DNA of 64,000 nucleotides, taken from the NCBI RefSeq assembly GCF_000316035.1, contig NZ_ANHX01000052.1, forward strand, positions 51,189-115,188, in the 5' to 3' direction. A program made the translations under genes and the position numbers. Numbering within the stretch: position 1 is the stretch's first letter; each line of letters starts with the position of its first letter. The notes under the pieces are model-generated. The model was not told the DNA's origin, made no database searches, and saw nothing but the letters and a program-made list of their open reading frames with translations. The stretch is from Paenibacillus sp. PAMC 26794 (GTDB taxonomy: Bacteria > Bacillota > Bacilli > Paenibacillales > Paenibacillaceae). Shown here in pieces: positions 18,887 to 27,308 of the stretch.

Positions 18887-19549
18887 TCATTCGTACCTTG
18901 GATTTAAACCATCTCTCCATACGTCATCATCAACAAATTCAACATCTTTCTCTTGAAAATAAGCTCGAGTCTCTTGCTCCAGATCATTTAAGATTTTGGG
19001 CCAATCATTCTCATTAGTTTCCTTGGATTCAAGGTCCCTAACAATGTTCAGCCATCGCTGGTTCAACTGTTGATACTCCTCGATTCTAGACTTAAGTTCA
19101 GCTGTTACAGGATAACTGTTTACATCCAGCCTCTGGAACGTCATTCGCATACGGTGAAGCGTAGATGGCAATATGTCATCTCAACCTAGATCGTTTGTAA
19201 ATATAGCTGCGGGTTTTACCAGCCAGTTGGCTTCTTCACTAAAATTTAGATTCATCAAGTTATACTTATTAATAATCTGCGTAATATCTGTTAAGTTGTA
19301 ATAGAGCTGGCTGGCTTGTTCTCCATCCTCAACCATCTCGTTTGTTATTTTCACATTCTTAAGTATTCGCTCAAACAAAATATCATTATTTATAATCGCA
19401 CTTTTCATATCAACGATATCTTGGCGGACATTCATCGTTAGATACTGTTCATACATTCTTTTCTCTTTATAGAGGCTATAAATTAGAACAAGTAAGATCA
19501 CAAACGCAATACAACATCCAATCATTAAAAATAGTTTTTTTAACATCAT
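18887..19549 (-). pseudogene. Single-TM protein split by one in-frame TGA
   Basis: Two adjacent stretches (19549-19181 and 19180-18887) are in exactly the same frame, separated only by TGA at 19181-19183 in GGT TGA GAT GAC. Together they encode about 220 residues: an N-terminal membrane anchor (LKKLFLMIGCCIAFVILLVLIY) and an extracytoplasmic or cytosolic helical part ending FVDDDVWRDGLNPRYE. AGGAG precedes the ATG at 19549. The second half has no own ribosome site beyond a TTG. No family is recognised. A nonsense mutation, a sequencing error or read-through are the options. It follows the toxin/immunity pair and may have belonged to that locus. Confidence 0.6.
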
Positions 19550-19650
19550 GGCAAGCTGTTCTCCTAGATTTTATAGTAAGAAGCACCTCTACGTTTGTGT
19601 GGTAGAAGTGCCTTTGAGTAGTATCATTATTTCATTACCTGCTGCTTTTT

Positions 19651-20124
19651 TTAACTTGATAACTCCTTTTCAATATAAGGACGGTCAAGTAAAAGAAGAA
19701 GGCTTGGAGTTAGGTATTTAGTTTGATATTCATCTAACCGATTATTAACCACCAACAGACCATTCTCCATTCTAAGTAGTTGAGTAGAACCATCTTCTAG
19801 GAATAAAAGATTACCCTCAGTATGTTTTATTAGCTTACTAATAATGTTGAAAATCTGCTCTATACCTTCAGAAAAAGTACTGCCAAACAATTGAGTTCTA
19901 ATGCATACATTCACATCTAAGTTATAATGCTGTCGAACAAAAGTGATATCAGAAATATCCTCAATTTCAAGATGCAACGTAAAAAATTTACTGCCAATTA
20001 CTATTTCCTCTTCATTACTTTCGAAAGAAGCTTTCTCAACAACCGATTCGGTGACATATTGCTCTACCAGTTTCCCCAAAGAATTACGATCGAGCTTGCT
20101 TTGTAAAAATAATTCATAGTCCAT
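19651..20124 (-). CDS. Immunity protein for CdiA-tRNase-like toxin
   Basis: The 157-residue cytosolic acidic protein begins three bases after the toxin stop, with GGGAGG overlapping the toxin's last codons. It has no signal peptide or membrane segment. Alternating strands and helices (FFTLHLEIEDISDITFVRQ, LLFLEDGSTQLLRMENGLLV) fit a compact toxin-binding protein. The assignment as cognate immunity protein is from gene order; I do not recognise a named family. Confidence 0.65.
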   Translation of the reverse strand: MDYELFLQSKLDRNSLGKLVEQYVTESVVEKASFESNEEEIVIGSKFFTLHLEIEDISDITFVRQHYNLDVNVCIRTQLFGSTFSEGIEQIFNIISKLIKHTEGNLLFLEDGSTQLLRMENGLLVVNNRLDEYQTKYLTPSLLLLLDRPYIEKELSS

Positions 20125-20127
20125 CTA

Positions 20128-21282
20128 TTAATCCTCCCCAAATACCCGTGTTATGTTACCGTCCTTAACGAATAAAATCTCTTTCAGATTTTTCAAATCT
20201 CCGGTTGGATTTGCTTTTCTGATAATTCCTTGACTAAGTTCACTAACTTTTTCAGTGGGAAATTCATCTAGGTTAACAACAATTCTTTCCGCTTGCGTTT
20301 TAGTTTTCGTTGCTATGTTTCGAAGAATATTATCTACGTTTGCATCTTCCTTAGGCGAGTAACAGTCAAAAACCTTACCGTGAATTAAAAAGTCAGGATT
20401 AGAAGTTGCCTTGATTCCATAGCCATTTCCGCCATTTATTTCGTCTAACATTTTGATTTCATAACCTTGTTCAGCTAAGAAGTCAGCAGTTTCATTTTGT
20501 TTCTTTATCCCATGGGAATCACCTACTCCATGATTTCCCGTTGGTTTACTTCCCGGGGGTAGGGTAGGCTCAGTCATATCTCTATTACCTGTCCCGCCTT
20601 TTCCCTTCCCTGACTCAGTCTTGCCTCCACCTGATGATCCAATGTCGTCCTTCGAACGAAATGCTTTGCCAAACAAAACATACGCTAGGGCCTGTCCCGT
20701 CATCGCCCCACCGTAATACCCTGCACCATTCTCATCGATCTGCTTCTTCTGCTCTTCTACAAATTGCTCTATATCCGACCTCGCCGTTCCCGTACCCCAA
20801 GCGCTATCCCATGCAAACTGAATACCACGCCCAACGTCTACAACTTTGCCCACTGTCATGGCATATGCCACACTGCTTAATGTACTGAACGGGTTATCGA
20901 AGAGAGCTTCTGCAGTCTGGCCCATTCCCGTTATTGTTTCTCCTATGGATTTATCAAGCAGCCCTACAGCGAAATTTCGCTTTAGTTCTTCTGGAATGTA
21001 CAGCGCAACCTCGCCTGAGCCGTCCGTTGTTCTGAAGTTCATTGCGATAAACGTAAACTCTTTCTGGATTTCGTCCAACAGCCCGAGTGTAGCCGGGAAC
21101 ACTTCTTTCACCTGCATAAAATCCCAGAAGAAACGCTCTCCTGTCACACTAGACCAATCGGATTGCAACAAATAAATCGATTTCTCCAGTTCTCTGACTA
21201 TTCGATCGAGTTCCAATTTCTTTTGCTGAACCAATCGAGCTTTCTCGTCCAACACATCCGGATGTACCTGAATACGTTGCAT
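20128..21282 (-). CDS. WXG-type polymorphic toxin with CdiA-like tRNase domain
   Basis: The homology begins MQRIQVHPDVLDEKARL at 21282; a longer start at 21369 is possible. Residues 1-95 are a WXG100-like hairpin (LLQSDWSSVTGERFFWDF). A glycine/alanine-rich membrane-like middle part follows, then a low-complexity Gly/Lys linker (GSSGGGKTESGKGKGGTGN) near 245. The last 130 residues (KKQNETADFLAEQGYEI, SNPDFLIHGKVFDCYSP, AERIVVNLDE) match the restriction-enzyme-like tRNase domain of some CdiA contact toxins. It is likely exported by the type VII system and kills by tRNA cleavage. It is intact and paired with the downstream immunity gene. Confidence 0.75.
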   Translation of the reverse strand: MQRIQVHPDVLDEKARLVQQKKLELDRIVRELEKSIYLLQSDWSSVTGERFFWDFMQVKEVFPATLGLLDEIQKEFTFIAMNFRTTDGSGEVALYIPEELKRNFAVGLLDKSIGETITGMGQTAEALFDNPFSTLSSVAYAMTVGKVVDVGRGIQFAWDSAWGTGTARSDIEQFVEEQKKQIDENGAGYYGGAMTGQALAYVLFGKAFRSKDDIGSSGGGKTESGKGKGGTGNRDMTEPTLPPGSKPTGNHGVGDSHGIKKQNETADFLAEQGYEIKMLDEINGGNGYGIKATSNPDFLIHGKVFDCYSPKEDANVDNILRNIATKTKTQAERIVVNLDEFPTEKVSELSQGIIRKANPTGDLKNLKEILFVKDGNITRVFGED

Positions 21283-21451
21283 CCCATCTTCACCGCCAAC
21301 CTGACCGTAGTAGTTATACCTAAATTTTAACAAGTGAAGAGTTCGATTGGAATCAAACGTAGGATTCATTTTCTCGTTAAAGATTCAGTAGGCAGGAAAC
21401 ATTCATGAGCCAGATATGTTGCGTGTTCGTGCACGTTTTTTTAGTAGACTC

Positions 21452-21832
21452 TTACCTCTTCTTAAAATGCTGAACGATCTCTTCCGGTTCCTGCGTCTCC
21501 AGTGTAATCTGGCCTTTCTCGAATAGGATCATGTACGGATATGATTTCAGACCAAAAATCTCCTCATAATTAAACTTATGTTCATCACGGACATTATAAA
21601 AGGTTACGTTAGTTATTGGGCCTTCTGCCCTCAAATTCTCGTTATTTACTTCATTTAATTGCGTCTGTAATTCAACAATAAATGGTCGCTCCGAAGGTCG
21701 GTCGGTAAATACAATGAGTGATGCATCATTTCTTTGATTTTGCGTTAGATAATCAATGGCTTTCTCTCTATTGTTCTGACTACATCCTGTCACTAAAAGT
21801 ATCAAAATACATAACACCCAAAGCCTCTTCAT
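21452..21832 (-). CDS. Thioredoxin-fold-like lipoprotein
   Basis: The signal peptide ends ILLVTGC, so Cys17 is the likely lipid anchor. The mature part (residues 40-126) has a thioredoxin-like alternation of strands and helices (DASLIVFTDRPSERPF, ITNVTFYNVRD, KSYPYMILFEKGQ) and a conserved-looking YPYMIL cis-Pro region but no CxxC. So it would not be a redox enzyme. The family is unknown; it may be a scaffold or stress lipoprotein. Confidence 0.55.
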   Translation of the reverse strand: MKRLWVLCILILLVTGCSQNNREKAIDYLTQNQRNDASLIVFTDRPSERPFIVELQTQLNEVNNENLRAEGPITNVTFYNVRDEHKFNYEEIFGLKSYPYMILFEKGQITLETQEPEEIVQHFKKR

Positions 21833-21922
21833 TTATATCACCACCCAAAATATGATATAATTGGTTATTAATCATTAAATTCACTTCATTAAAAAATCTA
21901 TTCGCTGAAAGGATGATGCACA

Positions 21923-22114
21923 TTGAACAAAAGGAATATTATCATCGCTATCATTATTGGTCTTATCATATTGATACTCCCATTTGTGCTTTATTTTTCT
22001 GTTACTAATAAAGAAGAATCCGCACTTCCCGATGCAAACAACCCACTTCAAACCAAAACCGTAGATGGGATTACCATCACACATAATGCAACCTATACAG
22101 ATCATGAAGTGTAG
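21923..22114 (+). CDS. Small single-TM protein, possibly truncated
   Basis: A TTG start follows AAAGGATG. The 63 residues give one strong membrane segment (IIIAIIIGLIILILPFVLYF) and a short extracellular tail ending ITITHNATYTDHEV. The tail stops abruptly and the next 150 bases show no convincing continuation, so this may be the stump of a longer membrane protein. Confidence 0.4.
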   Translation: MNKRNIIIAIIIGLIILILPFVLYFSVTNKEESALPDANNPLQTKTVDGITITHNATYTDHEV

Positions 22115-22262
22115 TTGGGTTATGAGATTCAGGGCGGTGGACAGTCAATGCTTTGTACAGATAAAATCTCGATTTTTCACCTTTCAAATAGCAACAAAAA
22201 CCTGCACAACCAGCCTCTGCTTCACAGTTTTTATTAAGAATTTGCATATGGATACATCTTAT

Positions 22263-22736
22263 TTAAAGCTTAGGCATCCAAAAGGGGTTCTCTTCCTTAT
22301 CACACCCGGTTAACACGTAAAAAATATTTCCCTGCTCAATCTTCATTGTCCCGATCCCTTTGCAGGTGTCGGTCTTCATTCCCTGTTTGGAGCCATAGGC
22401 ATCCCTTGAGTTATCGTAAGTCGATTGAATAGCTGTACCATCATAGATCAATTCCTGGATAATGGGCCCACCTTCAATGGTATACATCGTTACACGAACC
22501 TGATCCTGATGTTTTTTCTCCACATTTTTCATAAATGTGTTCCACTTATCTTCGTTCCGTATGCCTCCATGAAGTACAACCACATCCCCGCTTTGCTCCG
22601 CTTGCTCTGGATTATGGGGCTCGATAATTTCTGGAAAAACTTGCGTAATTCCGGAAGCATCCGTTGTTGGATCATTTGCCTGACAGGCAGTTAACAGCAT
22701 TAAAGCTAACGATAGGATAAGCATATTTCTTCTCAT
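22263..22736 (-). CDS. DUF4362-like lipoprotein
   Basis: The 157-residue protein has a signal peptide ending MLLTAC and starts at ATG 22736 after TGAGGTGATGG. The mature domain (GDVVVLHGGIRNEDKWNTFM, VRVTMYTIEGGPIIQEL, GNIFYVLTGCDKEENPFWMP) matches my memory of DUF4362 proteins common in Bacillus and Paenibacillus. The function is not known. Two Cys near the C-terminus (TDTCKG and TGCDK) could form a disulfide outside the cell. Confidence 0.65.
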   Translation of the reverse strand: MRRNMLILSLALMLLTACQANDPTTDASGITQVFPEIIEPHNPEQAEQSGDVVVLHGGIRNEDKWNTFMKNVEKKHQDQVRVTMYTIEGGPIIQELIYDGTAIQSTYDNSRDAYGSKQGMKTDTCKGIGTMKIEQGNIFYVLTGCDKEENPFWMPKL

Positions 22737-22905
22737 TCCATCACCTCATGTATGAAACGTTTCAATCTTATCCTTTGTTGCATGATTATGCTTATTTTGT
22801 CATTTATCTGTAACTCCCTCGTTGTCCCGAACGTTTAGAATCATAGAAATGTATAAACAGGAACGAAAATTTTAGTGATTTATCATTCAGCAGGGGGTTA
22901 ATTTA

Positions 22906-23355
22906 ATGACGTTAAAAACAATGCTCGGTGTAGCACTGGCTCTATCTGTACTAATATCCACCCATTCGGCCAATACAGCGACTCTAGCTTCAACGAACGA
23001 ACGGCAGTCAAAGGGATTAGCCCATGAAATGGAGCGCTCCTTCCCAACATCTACATCTGTTCTGCTCATTGCCCCAACTCAACATGAAGGTCGTTCCGCA
23101 TACAACGGCAGCTTCACAATGGTTGCTTCGAACGGGACACATGCCAACATATCAATTGAAAACAACAGCAACCACACGGTATATGTGAAAATGTATGTAG
23201 ATGAAGTAAGTGAACCTATGGAAACATCTATCAATAGAAATAGTGATAAAACGATAAACCTGCTTGCATTACATGACACGGATATTAAGTTGTACATTTA
23301 TAGCAGAATAGGTCATCACTTAGATCTCTCAGTTGAAGCAGAGCAGTTTCATTGA
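22906..23355 (+). CDS. Small secreted protein of unknown function
   Basis: The ATG follows AGGGGG by about nine bases. A signal peptide covers roughly residues 1-28 (TLKTMLGVALALSVLIS, cleavage near NTATLA). The mature 120 residues are rich in Asn/Ser/Thr and strands (GSFTMVASNGTHANISIEN, YVKMYVDEV). This pattern resembles small extracellular beta-sandwich proteins. It is convergent with the GH2 gene with a long shared hairpin between them. Confidence 0.55.
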   Translation: MTLKTMLGVALALSVLISTHSANTATLASTNERQSKGLAHEMERSFPTSTSVLLIAPTQHEGRSAYNGSFTMVASNGTHANISIENNSNHTVYVKMYVDEVSEPMETSINRNSDKTINLLALHDTDIKLYIYSRIGHHLDLSVEAEQFH

Positions 23356-23381
23356 TGTTTTCTCTCACACCTACATACAAG

Positions 23382-23450
23382 AAAAACCCTTCACGCAAGC
23401 GATTCAGATCCACGTTCCCATGAACCGATGCCTGCTTGAAGGGTTTTATA
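23382..23450. terminator. Long hairpin between convergent genes
   Basis: AAAACCCTTCACGCAAGC near 23382 pairs with GCCTGCTTGAAGGGTTTT ending at 23449, with a roughly 30-base loop region that can fold further. The flanking A and T runs allow termination in both directions, for the secreted-protein gene and the GH2 gene. Confidence 0.7.
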
Positions 23451-23462
23451 TTTCCATCACAT

Positions 23463-26400
23463 TTATTTCTCGAATCGGAACCAACCGAAGTCAAACTGAC
23501 TGCCTGGCAGGAAGATAAAGCTTACTTTCTGCACACCTTTCACCTGTTCAAGCTCAAACACCCGCTCCTCATATCCACCCGACTGCGTGAACTCAACCAA
23601 CTGGTTGCTCTGTCCGTCCGCACCTGCGAAACGAATATGAATCGTATTTTTATCAATCGGTGAATGGCCGTAAATCACGAGCTTTGATGTACCTTCTGCC
23701 GTAAAGTCCATGTTTTCAAACTCCAGCGAGACATTGTTCCCGATGCCTTCTACTCGATCACCTTCAATTCTAAACGTATCTCCATAGAGATGGTCACAGG
23801 ATCTAGCAGCGTTCTGTTCAAACGCACGACTCTGACATTCGAAGGAGAAACCTTTAATATGAATCTTCTGCTTCAGTACAAAACAGATCGATGTGATCCC
23901 GCTAAGGCGTTTGGACAGATGATACGTCTCCTCCTGGTACACATTCCAGATGGACTCTTTGTCATACACCACATCTGCGATCATCGTGCTTCCTTCTTCA
24001 TCCGGCATACCTTCCCAGATCTGAATGAAGTAATCCTCAGTGGACAGCGTAAAGATTGGAATGGTAATCGTATCGGAGCCATATGGCCCGAAGTCAATAT
24101 TACGGAAGCCCACGTGCGTTTCCCCGTCCCGACTTGTCGCTACTCCACGTTCGTTGCCGTTACCCACCTCACCTTTGGTGTAATCGTACAGTCCGCCCGT
24201 GATGAAGCTGTATGGATCTTTGTACGCTGTGCCGAGACCGTCCGCCTTGAATTCCAGCTGGGAGATGAGTTTCGTTTTATCCGTACCGTTCGTACTGGTT
24301 GCGCGAAGTCTGAACTCCCCGTCACCTATAGCGGATACCTTCACCGCATGTTGATGCTCACCGTTGTCGCCCGTTTCTGCTTGAACAGCTTCCACTTTGG
24401 CAATGTTGGACTCGATCCCCGCATCATTCACAACGGCCCACTCGATGTCGCGATAGGAAGTGTTCTCTGGATACAGCTTGGCGGTTACAACCAGCTCCGG
24501 GTTGGACGGATCGAGCAACTGTCCTGCATTACTGATGATCTCAATTTTCCGCAAAGGAATTTCCTGAGCATTCCCCGTAAGCACCGGACGTTCTTCATTT
24601 TGCATCAACACGGATTGCGCTTGTTTTCCAACAGAACCCGATTGTGCTTGAATACGAGCTGTACTGCTTATTGCACGACTTGCTTCATGTTCCACATCCG
24701 CATCCACAACCTGCGATTGGAACTCAGCCGTAGCCCCTTCCAACCCTTCGGAAGAAACTTCAATCCGGAACGTTCCAGGTTCATTTGTCGCTCCGATGAT
24801 CGCCATCAGTTTGCCGCTGAACAGTCTTCTGCTTAATCCTTTGTATGGATCATAGTCCGTGCTATCCCCGTTATCCAGACCTAGCAGTCGTCCTGCACCA
24901 GTCACCTGAACTTGCACACGATTGTTCGCATTGTGAACTGGATTACCCGCTTCATCTTCAACATCAATCTCTACAAAAATCAGGTCTGTGCCATTCGCTT
25001 CTAACTGCTCCCGATCCGCTTGCAGACGAATCTTCTTCGCATCCGTATAGGATCTTTGCACATCGGTTGCAATGATCTGACCGTTCTCATCGTAAGCGAT
25101 CGCTTTCAGCTCGCCCTCTTCATAAGGCACTTTCCACCAGCCTGACAGCTGTGTCCCATTGGCATGATCGATATCGTACGTGCCAATCGTTTTGCCATTG
25201 AGTTGTAGCTCAATCTTCGGCGCGTTGCTGCACACGCGTACATCAATGATCTGACCCGGGCTGAAATCCCAATAAGGGAACAGGTGAACCATCGGACTTT
25301 TCTTATAATCCGTCCAAGCCGCTTGGTAGATGTAATAGGAGTCTTTCGGGAACGTTGCTGTATCCAGCTGTCCAAAATACGAATTCTTCGTATGATACGG
25401 TGTCGGCTCTCCGATATAATCGAATCCGGTCCACAGGAACTGACCCAGCGAATACGGTGTATCCCGCTCTGCCAAGATGCAGTATTCTGCCGACTTCGCA
25501 CCCCAGCTCGTCGTACTGTTACCCAAAGCCGAGCACTGCTCATCATCATCTGCCAGAATTGGCTGTTCGAATGGGAAATGATAGATGCCACGACTCTGTA
25601 CCACCGAAGACGTTTCACTACCATAGATAATCCAGTCCGGATGCTCTTCATGATGTTTGTCGTAATATTTTTCCGCGTAGTTGTAGCCTGCCAGTTTCAC
25701 GATATCCGCACATTTTTGTGCATTTTCCCAAGGCATGTAGTTGGAACCAATCGTCACGCCAGCATTGACTTTCGGATCAAATTCCAGCACATAATCCATC
25801 AGCATCCGAGTTACTTCCTGTCCACGCTCATCCGCATGGGTATCATAGATTTCGTTCCCGATACTCCACATGATCAGGCTGGCATGGTTACGGTCTCGCT
25901 TCACCCAACTCTTCACATCCGTATGCACCCACTCCGGGAAAAATCTCGCATAATCGTATGGCGTTTTGGCACGTTCCCACATATCAAAGGCTTCCGATAC
26001 AACCAACATACCCATCTCATCGGCGAGTTCCATGAACTCTTTGGCAGGCATATTATGCGCGGTGCGGATGGCGTTAACACCCATTTCTTTGAGCAGTACG
26101 AATCTTCTGCGCAGTGCCGTCAGGTTAAATGCAGCTCCCAGTGCCCCGAGATCATGGTGTTCGCACACACCGTTCAGCTTCATCTTAACTCCGTTCAGGT
26201 GGAACCCTTCATTGGCATCCAGCTTGATATCCCGGAATCCAATGCGCTGTGATACCGACTCCACTGTCCGATGTTCCTGATCATCCGAGGTCAATCGCAG
26301 CTCTGTCACCAGTTCATACAGATGCGGTGCATCCGGGCTCCACAGGTTTGGATTCTCCACAATCATCTGTTGGCTATCTGCCGGTACAACCGCATTCTCA

Positions 26401-27002
26401 TCCACCGAAGCCGTAACATTCGCTTGGCTGGATGCCATCACCTGACCTTCATACCAGATCGTATGCACCAGCTCTGCCTGCTGATTCTGTTCCAGGTTCA
26501 GCTCCGTATCCACTTCCACCTGCCAGCCACCCGGCTGTTGCTGAATAGATACATACGTTCCATCCGTAACAATATGGTTGCGGTCTCTCGTCTTCAGCCA
26601 CACATGGCGATAGATTCCGGCCCCGGAATACCATCTGCTGTTCGGGTTCTGATGCACCACTTTGACCAAAATTTCATTATCGCCTTCCACCAGTGCATTC
26701 GTGATCTCATGTTCAAAATCAGAATAGCCATACTTCCACTCTCCAACCAGCTGCCCGTTCACATACACCGAAGAATCCATGTATACGCCATCAAAACAAA
26801 GCAAAAGCTGCTGCTCATCCTTCGTGTAATGGAACGTCTTCCGGTACCAACCAATGCTGTTTTCATACAGTTCAAGCGTATTATATATCAGCCAATCATG
26901 GGGAAGCTCCACAGGTTCATACACCAGACCCGCAGGTTCCGTAACATCCAGCTTACTTTTCGCAAATTGCCATCCATCATTAAAAAGTCTCTTCTGATTC
27001 AT
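23463..27002 (-). CDS. Glycoside hydrolase family 2 beta-galactosidase, multidomain
   Basis: The 1179-residue protein has no signal peptide. It has an N-terminal GH2 sugar-binding jelly roll (1-170), an Ig-like domain and a TIM barrel (about 270-580). Catalytic residues are the acid/base Glu in WSIGNEIYD (near 382) and the nucleophile Glu in YGSETSS (near 462). DUF4982-like and GH2 C5-like domains follow to about 800. Then come a Big-type Ig domain (about 830-920) and two carbohydrate-binding-like beta domains at the end. Such enzymes cleave beta-galactosides, sometimes in plant or host glycans. A 6+2+6 inverted repeat upstream (27067-27080) may be its operator. Substrate is uncertain; the family is clear. 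Confidence 0.88.
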   Translation of the reverse strand: MNQKRLFNDGWQFAKSKLDVTEPAGLVYEPVELPHDWLIYNTLELYENSIGWYRKTFHYTKDEQQLLLCFDGVYMDSSVYVNGQLVGEWKYGYSDFEHEITNALVEGDNEILVKVVHQNPNSRWYSGAGIYRHVWLKTRDRNHIVTDGTYVSIQQQPGGWQVEVDTELNLEQNQQAELVHTIWYEGQVMASSQANVTASVDENAVVPADSQQMIVENPNLWSPDAPHLYELVTELRLTSDDQEHRTVESVSQRIGFRDIKLDANEGFHLNGVKMKLNGVCEHHDLGALGAAFNLTALRRRFVLLKEMGVNAIRTAHNMPAKEFMELADEMGMLVVSEAFDMWERAKTPYDYARFFPEWVHTDVKSWVKRDRNHASLIMWSIGNEIYDTHADERGQEVTRMLMDYVLEFDPKVNAGVTIGSNYMPWENAQKCADIVKLAGYNYAEKYYDKHHEEHPDWIIYGSETSSVVQSRGIYHFPFEQPILADDDEQCSALGNSTTSWGAKSAEYCILAERDTPYSLGQFLWTGFDYIGEPTPYHTKNSYFGQLDTATFPKDSYYIYQAAWTDYKKSPMVHLFPYWDFSPGQIIDVRVCSNAPKIELQLNGKTIGTYDIDHANGTQLSGWWKVPYEEGELKAIAYDENGQIIATDVQRSYTDAKKIRLQADREQLEANGTDLIFVEIDVEDEAGNPVHNANNRVQVQVTGAGRLLGLDNGDSTDYDPYKGLSRRLFSGKLMAIIGATNEPGTFRIEVSSEGLEGATAEFQSQVVDADVEHEASRAISSTARIQAQSGSVGKQAQSVLMQNEERPVLTGNAQEIPLRKIEIISNAGQLLDPSNPELVVTAKLYPENTSYRDIEWAVVNDAGIESNIAKVEAVQAETGDNGEHQHAVKVSAIGDGEFRLRATSTNGTDKTKLISQLEFKADGLGTAYKDPYSFITGGLYDYTKGEVGNGNERGVATSRDGETHVGFRNIDFGPYGSDTITIPIFTLSTEDYFIQIWEGMPDEEGSTMIADVVYDKESIWNVYQEETYHLSKRLSGITSICFVLKQKIHIKGFSFECQSRAFEQNAARSCDHLYGDTFRIEGDRVEGIGNNVSLEFENMDFTAEGTSKLVIYGHSPIDKNTIHIRFAGADGQSNQLVEFTQSGGYEERVFELEQVKGVQKVSFIFLPGSQFDFGWFRFEK

Positions 27003-27066
27003 GGTAGATTCTCACTTTCTTGAAGTAAATTATGATTGCGGTTACAACAATAGATATCGCTTTTTA

Positions 27067-27080
27067 CGAAAACCTTTTCG
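27067..27080. promoter_or_regulatory. Possible operator upstream of GH2 gene
   Basis: CGAAAA-CC-TTTTCG is a perfect 6+2+6 inverted repeat (extended ACGAAAACCTTTTCGGT) about 65 bases before the GH2 start. LacI- or AraC-type regulators bind such sites. No regulator gene is adjacent, so this is tentative. Confidence 0.35.
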
Positions 27081-27221
27081 GTAAACTTAAGTATGACTAT
27101 AACACATAACCCGATTATACCATCAGTCTCTTCGCTGCAACTCTTTTTCATAAGATTTTTTAGCCGTAATGATGAACGTTTTATTCTCTCCTGGCATTCG
27201 AACTCGATGACAATAAGCCAA

Positions 27222-27250
27222 AAAGGCAACCCGTCAACCGGGTCACCTTC
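27222..27250 (-). terminator. Terminator of the siderophore operon
   Basis: On the minus strand AAGGTGACCCGG-TTGA-CGGGTTGCCTT followed by TTTGG lies about 60 bases after the last siderophore gene. The stem is G/C-rich with two mismatches and a T-run, a typical intrinsic terminator. Confidence 0.8.
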
Positions 27251-27308
27251 TCTGTTCTATAAACGCCACTTCTTCTGTCTACACTCATACACCAACATTA
27301 CTTAATCT

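Noticed and set aside
23790..26999. Several long plus-strand open frames opposite the GH2 gene
   Set aside because: They are antisense shadows of a well-conserved GH2 protein, have no ribosome sites and show no domain features.
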